Shown: piece after piece, positions 1 through 7,738 of the stretch
How positions within the stretch are numbered: the first letter of the stretch is position 1
How the letters are laid out: each line of letters opens with the position of its first letter
NCBI GenBank assembly: GCA_022457155.1
Contig: JAJGOT010000315.1
Coordinates: forward strand, 438,501-502,500
Source of the DNA: Cladopsammia gracilis
Taxonomy: Eukaryota > Cnidaria > Anthozoa > Scleractinia > Dendrophylliidae
Direction of reading: 5' to 3'
DNA length: 64,000 bases
The notes under the pieces: generated by a model
What the model saw: the letters and a program-made list of their open reading frames with translations, nothing else
Told to the model about the DNA's origin: nothing
Database searches by the model: none
Translations under genes and position numbers: made by a program

Positions 1-475
1 CGAAGATGGCCTTCGTTGTTTTGCTTGATGGGGTGTAAAAAAGCACAATCGCTGCAACGTTTTCCCTAAAGGGTTTCGCAATGCTGGTTAACTGTTGGGT
101 TAACACCCACACTGACAAACCGCTGTGGCGAGCACTGAACCCTAGTTTCACAAGTTGACTCGTGCGGCCTTTCACATCCTTCGAAGCAGCACAGTCATCG
201 AGCACAAAGAGTGTGTTTGTCCCGTCGAAGAAATAACTGGCTAAAGTTAACCATGCTTCAATCTCATGCTGCTGACAGTCTATCACGAAAATGCGTGGCT
301 CCTTGTCCACGAAACCATCGTAGGTCTTGTTGTGGACAAATGTTGGGCAGAAGAGAACAATATAGTCAAACTTGCCCCTGAAGAGGCCACGCAGCTGATT
401 CAGAAGATATTGTGTTTTGCCAGAGTTAGTCGGCCCGATAATTAGTGCATTGAATGGCAGCTTTCGTGGGTCCAT
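1..475 (-). CDS. A32-like genome-packaging ATPase, C-terminus off window
   Basis: Open frame of 158 codons running off the left edge, starting at the ATG at 473-475. A P-loop GPTNSGKT (residues 14-21) is followed by a hydrophobic strand ending in the Walker B acidic pair LFVLDD (89-94). A downstream ARHSGLSVWVLTQQ stretch (115-128) is typical of the A32/FtsK-HerA packaging ATPases that pump DNA into capsids of poxvirus-like viruses, Polintons and virophages. The start follows the capsid gene stop by only 14 bp, on the same strand, as in a compact viral late operon. No intron is seen. The family call rests on the motif set and on the capsid-gene neighbour; the missing C-terminus prevents a length check. 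Confidence 0.8.
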   Translation of the reverse strand, partial: MDPRKLPFNALIIGPTNSGKTQYLLNQLRGLFRGKFDYIVLFCPTFVHNKTYDGFVDKEPRIFVIDCQQHEIEAWLTLASYFFDGTNTLFVLDDCAASKDVKGRTSQLVKLGFSARHSGLSVWVLTQQLTSIAKPFRENVAAIVLFYTPSSKTTKAIF

Positions 476-489
476 CTATATTTATGTGT
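476..489 (-). promoter_or_regulatory. AT-rich promoter-like spacer before the ATPase
   Basis: Only 14 bp separate the capsid gene stop from the ATPase ATG, and read on the minus strand they contain a TAAATATA stretch directly before the start. The same arrangement of a TATA-like block within about 15 nt of the ATG recurs upstream of the other virion genes, so this may be a late-type promoter giving an almost leaderless mRNA. Readthrough from the capsid gene is equally possible. Confidence 0.35.
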
Positions 490-1746
490 TTAGTACTGAA
501 CCGCCTGCAGCTGCTTGTCCATGATGTTCATCTGTGAGTCGCTGATCGTGTAGATGTGGCAGTGCACGTTTCCCGAGCCAGAGGTTGTCCTTTCGATCTC
601 AAGATGTACGCCGTCCTTTGTGTTGACGAGGCGTTGGCCGTTGCCATGTAGGGTTGTATCAGCCATTGATCTAAGGTCGATAAGGAGGCCGAACTTGTTG
701 CCCGTGAGATATTTAGTCAGATTCATGTTTGGCCTGCCATCACCCTTAGCTTTTACGTTAAAAAGGCGACTGACTTCCCTCCACATGTCGGTCCCGTTGA
801 TGCCTTCGTTGTAAATCCTATTGGGGGAGCCGTTTATGGTGACATTAACTTTGGTGATGTCTGGGTTGAAGTATTTTTCTGAGTCCCTGGCTCCTGCCGT
901 GTAGGGTTCGATGAATAGCAGAAGGATGGCTTTCAGTGACCTGCGCTGCGGGTTCACCCTGAGATTCAGCCGAGCGTCTGAACCCTTCGAGAAGGGGACC
1001 ACTTCCTCTCGCATGATATGGTCGTAGGCAAACTCCTTTCCGCTAGAGTATACACTTGTTGCAGCGTCAGCCAGCTGCTGACTTCGGATTGTCTCGTACT
1101 CAAGCTGGATATTTGTCAACTTGTAGACAAGCTTGCTTGTATCCGAACCCCTGACAACTTGAGAAGCTTGGGCGAGCGTTATCTCGAATGTCAAATCGTT
1201 GTAGAGTGCTTGTGGGTACATGACACCATGGTCTGTTATAATCTGGTGGTCAAGATTGATGCGATATTTGTTTTTGTAAATGGTCTCCAGCTTGTTTTCC
1301 GCATCCACGCCAGAGGTCTTCTTGTCGCCGGCACTAGAGCGAATCTTGCTCAAGTCTACACTCTGGATGCCCTCGGGGAGCATGTTGTCTCTCTTATCAA
1401 CAGAGAGGAAAAGGTCCTCAAAGATTTTGTAAATATCGTACCCAACGGTGTCCTGGACAGTGGTGGCAGCAAACTTCACAACAAGCCTGTCAACTAGTGC
1501 TCTGGAGACATTTTGTACAAGATAGTTGTTTGCGTGGCCGCCAGCAAGGTCGATGTTAAAGAGCAAGGCAAGCGAGCCCGACACGATAACCTCCTGTTCG
1601 TTGAGCTTGGGCACCATAACGTACAGGGTCTCGCCGGGATTGGCTGAAGTGCGTTCAAAGGTGATGCGCTTTACGGTGCGTTCTGCTTTCATAGCACCAA
1701 GAATCTTCTCTGCGTTCGTTGGGAGGAGGTTGGGTTGCACGGCCAT
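490..1746 (-). CDS. Probable double-jelly-roll major capsid protein
   Basis: 418-residue intronless ORF. No simple catalytic motif is present. The protein is rich in beta-strand-like alternating patterns, with segments typical of double-jelly-roll capsid proteins: NVSRALVDRLVVKF near residues 79-92, an LTNIQLEYETI strand near 210-220, and a second-barrel region around 255-330 with a run of hydrophobics followed by DPQ/NPD turns. It lies directly upstream of the A32-like ATPase, the usual capsid/ATPase pairing of varidnaviruses. Transcription appears to start in the palindromic spacer shared with the divergent gene at 1793. The capsid call is an inference from context and strand pattern, not from an unmistakable motif; another virion protein is the alternative. 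Confidence 0.62.
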   Translation of the reverse strand: MAVQPNLLPTNAEKILGAMKAERTVKRITFERTSANPGETLYVMVPKLNEQEVIVSGSLALLFNIDLAGGHANNYLVQNVSRALVDRLVVKFAATTVQDTVGYDIYKIFEDLFLSVDKRDNMLPEGIQSVDLSKIRSSAGDKKTSGVDAENKLETIYKNKYRINLDHQIITDHGVMYPQALYNDLTFEITLAQASQVVRGSDTSKLVYKLTNIQLEYETIRSQQLADAATSVYSSGKEFAYDHIMREEVVPFSKGSDARLNLRVNPQRRSLKAILLLFIEPYTAGARDSEKYFNPDITKVNVTINGSPNRIYNEGINGTDMWREVSRLFNVKAKGDGRPNMNLTKYLTGNKFGLLIDLRSMADTTLHGNGQRLVNTKDGVHLEIERTTSGSGNVHCHIYTISDSQMNIMDKQLQAVQY

Positions 1747-1797
1747 GGCCAGAGTATATATATAAATTTATATTTATATATATACTCTGGCCATGGC
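1742..1797. promoter_or_regulatory. Palindromic bidirectional TATA promoter including both start codons
   Basis: Two 26-bp arms, 1742-1767 and 1772-1797, are perfect inverted repeats around a 4-bp centre. Each arm runs from GCCATGGCC, which holds the start codon, through AGAG to an alternating TATATATA block. The capsid ORF starts at 1746 on the minus strand and the coiled-coil gene at 1793 on the plus strand. Both genes therefore have the same core promoter, untranslated leader and start context. Confidence 0.75.
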
Positions 1798-3184
1798 AGA
1801 AGGTGGATATGATATACCTGGCGAGAACGAGGACCAGGGGCTTGACTGGTGGCTTGACCACGATGATGACGACGAAGAAGAAGAAGAAGTTGACACAACA
1901 ACCCCCTTTCAACCGGAAGCTGCATCCACCCCATATCATGGTGGTGAAGAGCAGATTGAAATGCATACACTGCCTCGCGAACAGAGCGGTTTTGATTCTG
2001 AAGGCATCCCTCTGCTTGAAGGCGACTTCTTAGATGCAACGGAAAAAGCATCTAGAATCGATCAAGCTATGGACTGGCTTAAAAGGCGCTTTCCGAGAGT
2101 AGATCTCAGACGATTAGGCCCTATTGGTTTCGGTAAAAAACCAGGAAACGAAAGCAAAATAGTCTCCTTTGGGGCAAGAGGCGGCGAAACTCCCGTTTTC
2201 AAGCAGGATGGTTCAGGGCTTCTTAAATCGTTCACAGACAAGTTCAAAACAACTCTTGGCCCAAGTGCTGAAGAGATCGTCTCTGAAGACAATACAGCTA
2301 TAAGAGAAGAAAGACAAAGGTTGAAGGAGGCAGAGAAACAACTAAAGGAGGCGGAAAGGGTTTCTGTAGCACGTCAACAAGCAGCAAGTGAGGTTCAAAA
2401 CCTCAGGGGAAGAATCGAAGAAACTCAAGCGAGGATTGACGCTCTGGATCAGGAACACGGTTCAAGCGTTGAGAGTCAAACCGAGCTAGATCGGTTAAAA
2501 CAACTAAAGAAAAATCTTCAAGGCGATCTTGAAAACCAGAAAAAAGAATTAGGCGCCATTCAAAAAATACAAAAACAACGAGACCAAGAGCAGGCAAAGG
2601 TTGACAAACTCAGAACACAACTTTCTGCGAAAACAAAAGAAAGAAATGCTGTCGAAGCAAGACTGAACTCCACCAAGCCGCTGGATGAGTTAAACGAACA
2701 AGAGGCCGATCTTGTACGACAAAACGAGGAAGACCGACGCGTGATAGAGGATGAGAACACTTCTCCCTCTGACAGAGAAGCCGCGGAAGCCCGAGTTGCT
2801 GAGCGAGAAGAAGAACTGGCAAGACTAAGAACACAGGTTCAAGAAAGAGAAGAAGCCTTGCCTTTGAGAGAAAGGGTCAAAAATATCTTCAAGAAATATG
2901 GCTGGACCCTTCAAGCAGTTGTTCTGGCTGCAGGTCTAGTCATAGGCGCTGTGACGATTGCTGCAATGAATGGCTTAAAGGCCGGCACCAAGGCTATTGG
3001 CAATGGGCTCAAAGCCCTAGGAAATAAGGTTGCCTCCATCTTGCCAGGCTTGATCGGTTCGATCGTGAGCTTTATCTTCAAAACAGCCGGCCAGGTTATA
3101 TCCTTCCTTGGCGAGCACGCCTGGCTGCTGATCCTTGCCGTTGTAGGCTTTATGATTGAAAGGATCACCAAGCGCAGGAGATAA
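1793..3184 (+). CDS. Coiled-coil membrane protein with KRRFP domain, putative virion protein
   Basis: 463 residues. Visible parts: an acidic low-complexity N-terminus (poly-D/E at about 22-33); a compact domain at 88-156 with KRRFP at 97-101; a long charged coiled coil at about 165-360, rich in K, E, Q and R; and hydrophobic stretches at about 373-392, 418-440 and 444-457, with a basic RRR end. The 88-156 domain aligns by eye with residues 63-127 of the neighbouring 603-residue protein, so the two share a module. I do not recognise a named family. Membrane stretches plus a rod-like coiled coil suit an inner-membrane or vertex component of a particle, which is inference. The stop codon directly abuts the stop of the convergent gene. 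Confidence 0.72.
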   Translation: MAEGGYDIPGENEDQGLDWWLDHDDDDEEEEEVDTTTPFQPEAASTPYHGGEEQIEMHTLPREQSGFDSEGIPLLEGDFLDATEKASRIDQAMDWLKRRFPRVDLRRLGPIGFGKKPGNESKIVSFGARGGETPVFKQDGSGLLKSFTDKFKTTLGPSAEEIVSEDNTAIREERQRLKEAEKQLKEAERVSVARQQAASEVQNLRGRIEETQARIDALDQEHGSSVESQTELDRLKQLKKNLQGDLENQKKELGAIQKIQKQRDQEQAKVDKLRTQLSAKTKERNAVEARLNSTKPLDELNEQEADLVRQNEEDRRVIEDENTSPSDREAAEARVAEREEELARLRTQVQEREEALPLRERVKNIFKKYGWTLQAVVLAAGLVIGAVTIAAMNGLKAGTKAIGNGLKALGNKVASILPGLIGSIVSFIFKTAGQVISFLGEHAWLLILAVVGFMIERITKRRR

Positions 3185-4996
3185 TTATCTCATCCAGACA
3201 AACAAGCCTGCTAAAGCAAGCGCACCCACGCCAATGAGCGCCTTGTTTACATGATGCGGCTCGATCTTAGTCTCTTGTGTTGGGGCTGGTGTTGGTGTGG
3301 AGGCTAGTTGTGGTGTGGGTACGGGGGCTGGTTTTGGGTCTTTTGGTGCGATGCCCTGTGCCTGTGTCGCCTGTTTGTGAATCGGGTTCGATGGGTGGCT
3401 GTTTGGTGGATTAATCTTTGTCGGTCCTCCGTCCATGGGGCGAAGGGAGGCTTTTTTTGTGGTAAGATTGACATTATTGTTAACACCCAGCTTCATCCCT
3501 TGCGTTGCCTGCATAAGATTGTTATTGTACCCCACCACGCTCTCTGTGTTGATAACCATGCGTGACGGCATCAGCCAGCTACCAGGGGCAACTACAAAGT
3601 TTAGCCACACTTTCGTTGCTTGGATGGCCTGCTGATAATGCTGTACGCTCTTAGATATGTCGTTTAGTCTTATGGCGTCCTCTAAGAGTGTGAGGAATAC
3701 TCTCTGCGTTTCGAATGCTCGGCCTCCACTCCCAAGAATGCTGCTGCGAGTGTTTGCTTGTGCACCCAGAATGCAATACACAAAGGCCTCGATTGACTGA
3801 TTCATATGCGCGAGCCCTGGCTGTGTTAGCCCTTGTGCATAATTAGGCACAAAGTGCTCGAACTGACTAACAGCGCCCTGGTCGTTACGAACGAAGTATA
3901 TGCCGTTTGCTCGATAGTTTGGGTCTTTTCTGTCTGTGACGCGCTCGTCATCAAACAGGGCTAGATCGGGATCAGGATAGTTGTAATCAGTAGAACTGGG
4001 CCCCTCATATGCAACCCAAATGTATACATTGCCAAGCCCGTGATTTTTGCCGTATGTGAAACGAAAGTCAGAACTGGGGTCGACACCGAACTCTTGGCAA
4101 ATCCTCTTGTATGCGTCGATGTTGAACTTGTTGTCTTTCTGGTTGAATGTGGGGTCGTCTGGCAAAGCACTCACGCTCTGTTCCCCACCAAGCTTGTAGA
4201 GTATTCGTCTTGTTGTGAAATAGACGTGAAACCTGTAAAATGATCGGAGCTGTGGGGTTAGGGAGAGAGTCGAGTTCTTATCAAACAGAAGGTCACGCGA
4301 GATCCCGCAGCCGGTTGTTGCACACCACAGAGCAAAGTTTAGTTGTTGTGGCCAGAAACTCATATGCGGACCGCCGAGCCACTTTCTCCCATATTTCGCG
4401 GTTGTGAACGAAATTTGTGTGTCTCTGAAAATGTTTCTGTATTTCGTTGTGAAATAATCAGTTGGCGTGACATAGATCTTTTGCGCTTCATCGTTCAAGA
4501 CAGAGCCAATCATCATGTCTTTATCGATTGAGGTGGCGAATTCAACAGCAGGGATTGGCTTTTGTGTGTTTCGGTTTAACGTTAACTGATAAGGGAAACC
4601 GCCAATATACTCTAAGCCAAGGGCGTCTTTCAGGGCTTGTGTCCAATTCTTGTGCGGTATGTCTGAAGGCATAGCCCAGGAGCCTTGCCCCTCTGAGAAA
4701 AGAACTACTGCTGAGGCTTTGTGCTTTTCGTCGAAAGAAACTTCTGTTGTAAATCTTGACATGTCAGCGTGCGGGAAACGCCTTTTGAAGTCTGAGATAG
4801 CCTTAGCCTTGGCGGCTGTAGAAAGTTTTTCAGCCTCCGGAGAACTCAGCCAAGCAAGTTGTGTTGGCTGTTTTTTTCTAATATACCTTTGTTCTGGATA
4901 GAGGGGATTTTGGGGACGAGGAAAAAACGGGGGTGGAGGTCCGTAATCGTGACCGCCAATGTTCAGACCGAGATTTGAACCGCGTCTGCCAAACAT
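3185..4996 (-). CDS. Large C-terminally anchored protein, putative virion component
   Basis: 603 residues. A proline-rich N-terminus (18-33) is followed by the KRRFP module (about 63-127, KRRFP at 71-75) shared with the 463-residue neighbour. Then comes a long globular region (about 130-480) with no motif I recognise, a proline/threonine-rich linker (about 500-580), and a single C-terminal hydrophobic helix (about 586-601) ending in WMR. That layout is a tail-anchored surface or inner-membrane protein. It is convergent with the 1793-3184 gene with zero intergenic bases and divergent from the gene at 5054 across a TATA-rich inverted repeat. Function unknown; a structural role is inferred from its position among virion genes. 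Confidence 0.7.
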   Translation of the reverse strand: MFGRRGSNLGLNIGGHDYGPPPPFFPRPQNPLYPEQRYIRKKQPTQLAWLSSPEAEKLSTAAKAKAISDFKRRFPHADMSRFTTEVSFDEKHKASAVVLFSEGQGSWAMPSDIPHKNWTQALKDALGLEYIGGFPYQLTLNRNTQKPIPAVEFATSIDKDMMIGSVLNDEAQKIYVTPTDYFTTKYRNIFRDTQISFTTAKYGRKWLGGPHMSFWPQQLNFALWCATTGCGISRDLLFDKNSTLSLTPQLRSFYRFHVYFTTRRILYKLGGEQSVSALPDDPTFNQKDNKFNIDAYKRICQEFGVDPSSDFRFTYGKNHGLGNVYIWVAYEGPSSTDYNYPDPDLALFDDERVTDRKDPNYRANGIYFVRNDQGAVSQFEHFVPNYAQGLTQPGLAHMNQSIEAFVYCILGAQANTRSSILGSGGRAFETQRVFLTLLEDAIRLNDISKSVQHYQQAIQATKVWLNFVVAPGSWLMPSRMVINTESVVGYNNNLMQATQGMKLGVNNNVNLTTKKASLRPMDGGPTKINPPNSHPSNPIHKQATQAQGIAPKDPKPAPVPTPQLASTPTPAPTQETKIEPHHVNKALIGVGALALAGLFVWMR

Positions 4997-5056
4997 GATT
5001 GAATATATATATATATTTAAATTTAAAATATATATATATATATATATACAATCATG
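4994..5056. promoter_or_regulatory. Second divergent inverted-repeat TATA promoter
   Basis: CATGATTG at 4994-5001 and CAATCATG at 5049-5056 are exact inverted repeats that include the start codons of the two divergent genes. Between them lies almost pure alternating AT with a TTTAAATTTAAA centre. The design matches the promoter at 1742-1797 but uses a different start-proximal sequence, so symmetry rather than one fixed sequence is what is conserved. Confidence 0.7.
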
Positions 5057-5740
5057 GTTATGCTAAGAATCTTCACACATTCGAACCCCCACACAATCTA
5101 CTTCGATCACCCTCTTCCGAAGCCGAGTTTCATCCGGCTTATCGCTTTCTGGCTTTATAATTCGTTTTATACTTTGAAAGAAGAGGCAACAATAACATGG
5201 TTTACAACTGGCGAAAATAAAAAAGGAACTGTCTTGAAAATACCCGAAGGACATTACTCTCCAGACACTCTGAAGGCTTGGGTAGATGAGTTATTTAAGG
5301 GTCAACCAATAAAAGTACATATCGTAAACGATGAACCCTTTGCGAGAATGCATCTGAAAAAACATTTTCCTAATGATGTAGAACTTAGTCCTAATTTGGC
5401 TAAATTGTTCGGTATAAGTACTAAATTACAGAGGGATACATACATTAAAAAACTTACATCACCAGCGATGTATTACGTTCACTGTGATCTTATCGATAAA
5501 GAACAAACCTTACTCAATGGAAAGCCTTCAGATGTTTTGGGGATGGCGAAAATTGAGGACGCCTCCTATTTTGGCGGCTACAATAAGTATGAGTACGCTG
5601 AGGACAGAGATAATGCTGCATATCTTAAAACATCGTCTGGTGAATTTGTAAACAGTTTAACAATTTCAGTCAAGGGCGAACACGGAGAGCTTTTTGATTT
5701 TAATTGCTTACCTTTATTTTTTGAAATAGAAATAATATAA
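5054..5740 (+). CDS. Putative minor virion protein, paralogue 1
   Basis: 228 residues, start at the ATG inside the inverted repeat. The N-terminal block SNPHTIYFDHPLPKPSFIRL (10-29) and the C-terminal block ending LFDFN...FEIEII are closely matched in the next gene, while the middle has diverged, so these are tandem paralogues. Alternating hydrophobic strands, and an end resembling the last strands of jelly-roll capsid proteins, suggest a penton-like or minor capsid protein. That is inference from pattern and location; no catalytic residues or membrane helices are visible. Codon use is more AT-rich than in the capsid gene. Confidence 0.65.
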   Translation: MVMLRIFTHSNPHTIYFDHPLPKPSFIRLIAFWLYNSFYTLKEEATITWFTTGENKKGTVLKIPEGHYSPDTLKAWVDELFKGQPIKVHIVNDEPFARMHLKKHFPNDVELSPNLAKLFGISTKLQRDTYIKKLTSPAMYYVHCDLIDKEQTLLNGKPSDVLGMAKIEDASYFGGYNKYEYAEDRDNAAYLKTSSGEFVNSLTISVKGEHGELFDFNCLPLFFEIEII

Positions 5741-5752
5741 ACTATATACACA
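5741..5752 (+). promoter_or_regulatory. 12-bp spacer with TATATA box before paralogue 2
   Basis: The only non-coding DNA between the two paralogues is ACTATATACACA, which places a TATATA block 4-9 nt before the next ATG. It fits the element's pattern of start-proximal TATA boxes. Confidence 0.4.
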
Positions 5753-6427
5753 ATGGTGGTGTTAACAATCGTCGCGCCTTCGAACCCTCACATCATCTAC
5801 TTCGAGCACCCGCTTCAGAAACCGAGTTTCATCCGACTCATCTCGTGTTCGATCTACAACTCGTGGCACAATTTGAAACAAAATCAGGAAACATACATAA
5901 GACCATTTGGCTCAGAAGGCAAATACACTAAGATTGGTGTTATTCCTGGTTTTTACACTCCTAGCAGTTTAGCAAAAGTTATAGTGGATAATTTTGCAGA
6001 CTCTGGTATAAATCTTAAAACTGAATTGTATTCAGCTCGTGGAGCTATGGTGATTTTGAATCCAGGAGAGAAACATGAAATAGCCCTTTCACCAGGTTTT
6101 GTAACATTTCTTTGCGAGTCATCAAAAACACTCCCTCATTTGATCAGTAGAAGATTCGAAGCTCCAAGCACTTACTTTATCCACTGCGATCTGGTTGATA
6201 AAGAACAAAACCTGTTCAACAGTAAGCCTTCGACTGTCTTGGCTAAATTTGATCTTCGAGGTGAGCCATATGAGAAAGTTTTCTATGAATCAACACAGCA
6301 GAACATCTTGCGTGACGTCTCGTCTGGTGATTATGTAAACAGCATAACACTGTCTGTAAGGGATGAACACAATGACCTTTTTGACTTCAATAACATGCCG
6401 CTTGAATTTGAACTTGAGATCAATTAA
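5753..6427 (+). CDS. Putative minor virion protein, paralogue 2
   Basis: 224 residues. Shares with the previous gene the N-terminal pattern SNPHxIYFxHPLxKPSFIRLI, the central Y(F/V)HCDLxDKEQ block with a following KPSxVL, and a C-terminal (D/E)xxDLFDFNxxPLxFExEI pattern. Overall it is a divergent tandem duplicate. Two distinct jelly-roll-like minor proteins would suit a capsid with different vertex or spike subunits, but I cannot assign which. Start chosen at the first ATG, 12 bp after the upstream stop. Confidence 0.65.
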   Translation: MVVLTIVAPSNPHIIYFEHPLQKPSFIRLISCSIYNSWHNLKQNQETYIRPFGSEGKYTKIGVIPGFYTPSSLAKVIVDNFADSGINLKTELYSARGAMVILNPGEKHEIALSPGFVTFLCESSKTLPHLISRRFEAPSTYFIHCDLVDKEQNLFNSKPSTVLAKFDLRGEPYEKVFYESTQQNILRDVSSGDYVNSITLSVRDEHNDLFDFNNMPLEFELEIN

Positions 6428-6447
6428 AAAATATATATATACCCCTG
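6428..6447 (+). promoter_or_regulatory. TATATATATA box before the hydrophobic-protein gene
   Basis: A 20-bp spacer with A-run, alternating TA and CCCCTG lies directly before the ATG at 6448. This is a single-sided version of the TATA blocks in the two divergent spacers. Confidence 0.45.
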
Positions 6448-7122
6448 ATGATGAGCTCGGCTAACGTGTTGCCATCAGCTCCTGAATACAGCGAAACTCC
6501 ATCGCTTTACCCAGACTTATCCAACGGTGAAGACTTCAGACTCAAAAAAATCTCTGACTTGCAAAAGGAGCTTGAGTCGGAGGCTAATCATTACAGACAA
6601 GTTGCTAAGAAATACAAGCGAACACATACAATTGTTCACGGAACCGCAGTAAGTTTTGGTTTTATTTCTACAGGCTTGTCTACAGCCACAATCGCCACAG
6701 CTCTGAGCGGAGTTGGGCTCATCGCCAGCCCGGTTATTGCCGGCGTGGCAGCTATGACAGGTTTTTCAGCGGCCAGCCTCACTATGCTTAACAGGCGGCT
6801 TCAGAGAAAAATTACTAAACACGAGAAAATATACACACTCGCCCTTGCAAAACGAAACTCTGTCTTTGAGCTGGTTTCAAAAGCTCTAACTGACAAGCGT
6901 ATCAGCGATTCAGAATTCAAAATAATCCTCCGTGAAGTTGAGAGCTATTATGAACTTAAGAACGAAATACGCTCTGGTGAAGCAAAGGCTGCCGTAAACA
7001 AGCAAACTCAAACGCCAGATCTTGACAAGATCAGAAAAGAAATCCGCAAGGAAGAACAAGAAAAGATTCAAAAAAAACTCAATCGTCTTACCGCTGTGTC
7101 CAAGTCAGATTTGAAAGACTAA
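6448..7122 (+). CDS. Glycine/alanine-rich hydrophobic protein with charged tail
   Basis: 224 residues. An N-terminal polar region with a short coiled coil (about 33-55) is followed by a long small-residue-rich hydrophobic segment (about 61-114, many G, A, S, T and V), long enough for two close-packed membrane helices. Then comes a KH-rich helical region (about 119-178, including a DKRISDSEFKIILREVE block) and a strongly charged C-terminal coil (185-224). From general knowledge, proteins of this layout recur in many copies in cnidarian genome annotations, which would fit mobile viral origin. A membrane-active or virion-membrane role is inferred. It closes the plus-strand virion gene run. Confidence 0.65.
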   Translation: MMSSANVLPSAPEYSETPSLYPDLSNGEDFRLKKISDLQKELESEANHYRQVAKKYKRTHTIVHGTAVSFGFISTGLSTATIATALSGVGLIASPVIAGVAAMTGFSAASLTMLNRRLQRKITKHEKIYTLALAKRNSVFELVSKALTDKRISDSEFKIILREVESYYELKNEIRSGEAKAAVNKQTQTPDLDKIRKEIRKEEQEKIQKKLNRLTAVSKSDLKD

Positions 7123-7161
7123 ATTCGGGTTTCTCGCTTTATCTAACAAAAGAACGCAATT

Positions 7162-7225
7162 GCGTGACAAAGCGTGACACATGACGTGACATTGTGCGTG
7201 ACTGTCACGCGTGACATTGCGTGAC
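7162..7225. repeat. GCGTGAC iteron cluster
   Basis: In 64 bp there are five direct GCGTGAC copies (7162, 7172, 7196, 7209, 7219), one ACGTGAC variant (7184) and one inverted GTCACGC (7204-7210, overlapping). Spacing is 10-13 bp, about one helical turn. It lies between the two gene modules of the viral element. Such clusters usually bind an initiator or regulator protein; a replication origin or operator is the obvious candidate role. Confidence 0.65.
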
Positions 7226-7738
7226 ACATAACGAAAAGGGACAAAACCCTAGTCAGGGGGTGCTCTGGTGGCTGTTTCGTTTTTGCCTAGCCTAGGCTAG
7301 GACTTAACTCCGGACAAGGGAGTTGTCGTTTCCCATTTAGCCTCTGGGAGCGAGGTCGAGTTCTCCTAGGAGATCTCTGTTCGAGCACCCCCCTGTATCA
7401 GTTGGGCCGGGGCTGGTTCACCAGGGGGTCACTAACTGACGCAGCAACCCCACTACCCCTGGTCTGACATCGCATTAGCCGTAAGCAGGATTCAGTGGGG
7501 GCCGGCCACACCTCCCTGAGCTATACCGAATTACAGACTTAATATAATGTATGGTGCGAACAGGTCTTTTATATTCGAGAGAATTGCCGTGCTTTCACAT
7601 GTGGTAACTCATAAAGAACTACGCATGCGCAAATATAACCGAAAAGTTGTTTTTTTCTAAATATAGGTTTTACATAATGGATACCGGAAGTCATGAGATC
7701 GCCAAATTGAAAAAACAATTGTATTGTATTGTATAAGC
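7226..7738. other. GC-rich structured non-coding spacer of the viral element
   Basis: There is no credible ORF. The first half (about 7250-7520) is much more GC-rich than its surroundings and contains nested inverted repeats: GGGGGTGCTC (7256) against GAGCACCCCC (7382), CCTAGCCTAGGCTAGG near 7287-7302, CTCCTAGGAG near 7366-7375, and CCCCACTACCCC against a downstream GTGGGGGCC. The second half is AT-rich and leads into the VLTF3-like gene. A structured RNA or an origin next to the iterons is possible. A tRNA reading was tested and rejected. Confidence 0.4.
7718..7738 (+). promoter_or_regulatory. TTGTATA-type promoter before the VLTF3-like gene
   Basis: Three overlapping ATTGTAT/TTGTATA repeats end 4 nt before the ATG at 7739. 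The same TTGTATA or TTCGTATA block precedes the ATGs of the two minus-strand genes at 9508 and 9933. It differs from the alternating TATATATA boxes of the virion genes, so it may define a separate (early or intermediate) promoter class. Confidence 0.4.

Noticed and set aside
1018..1497. 159-codon plus-strand ORF
   Set aside because: Complete overlap with the capsid ORF on the other strand; composition of a mirror frame, no homology pattern.
7250..7400. tRNA-like GGGGGTGCTC...TTCGAGCACCCCC pairing
   Set aside because: The two arms are about 130 bp apart and no D, anticodon or T arm can be drawn between them.
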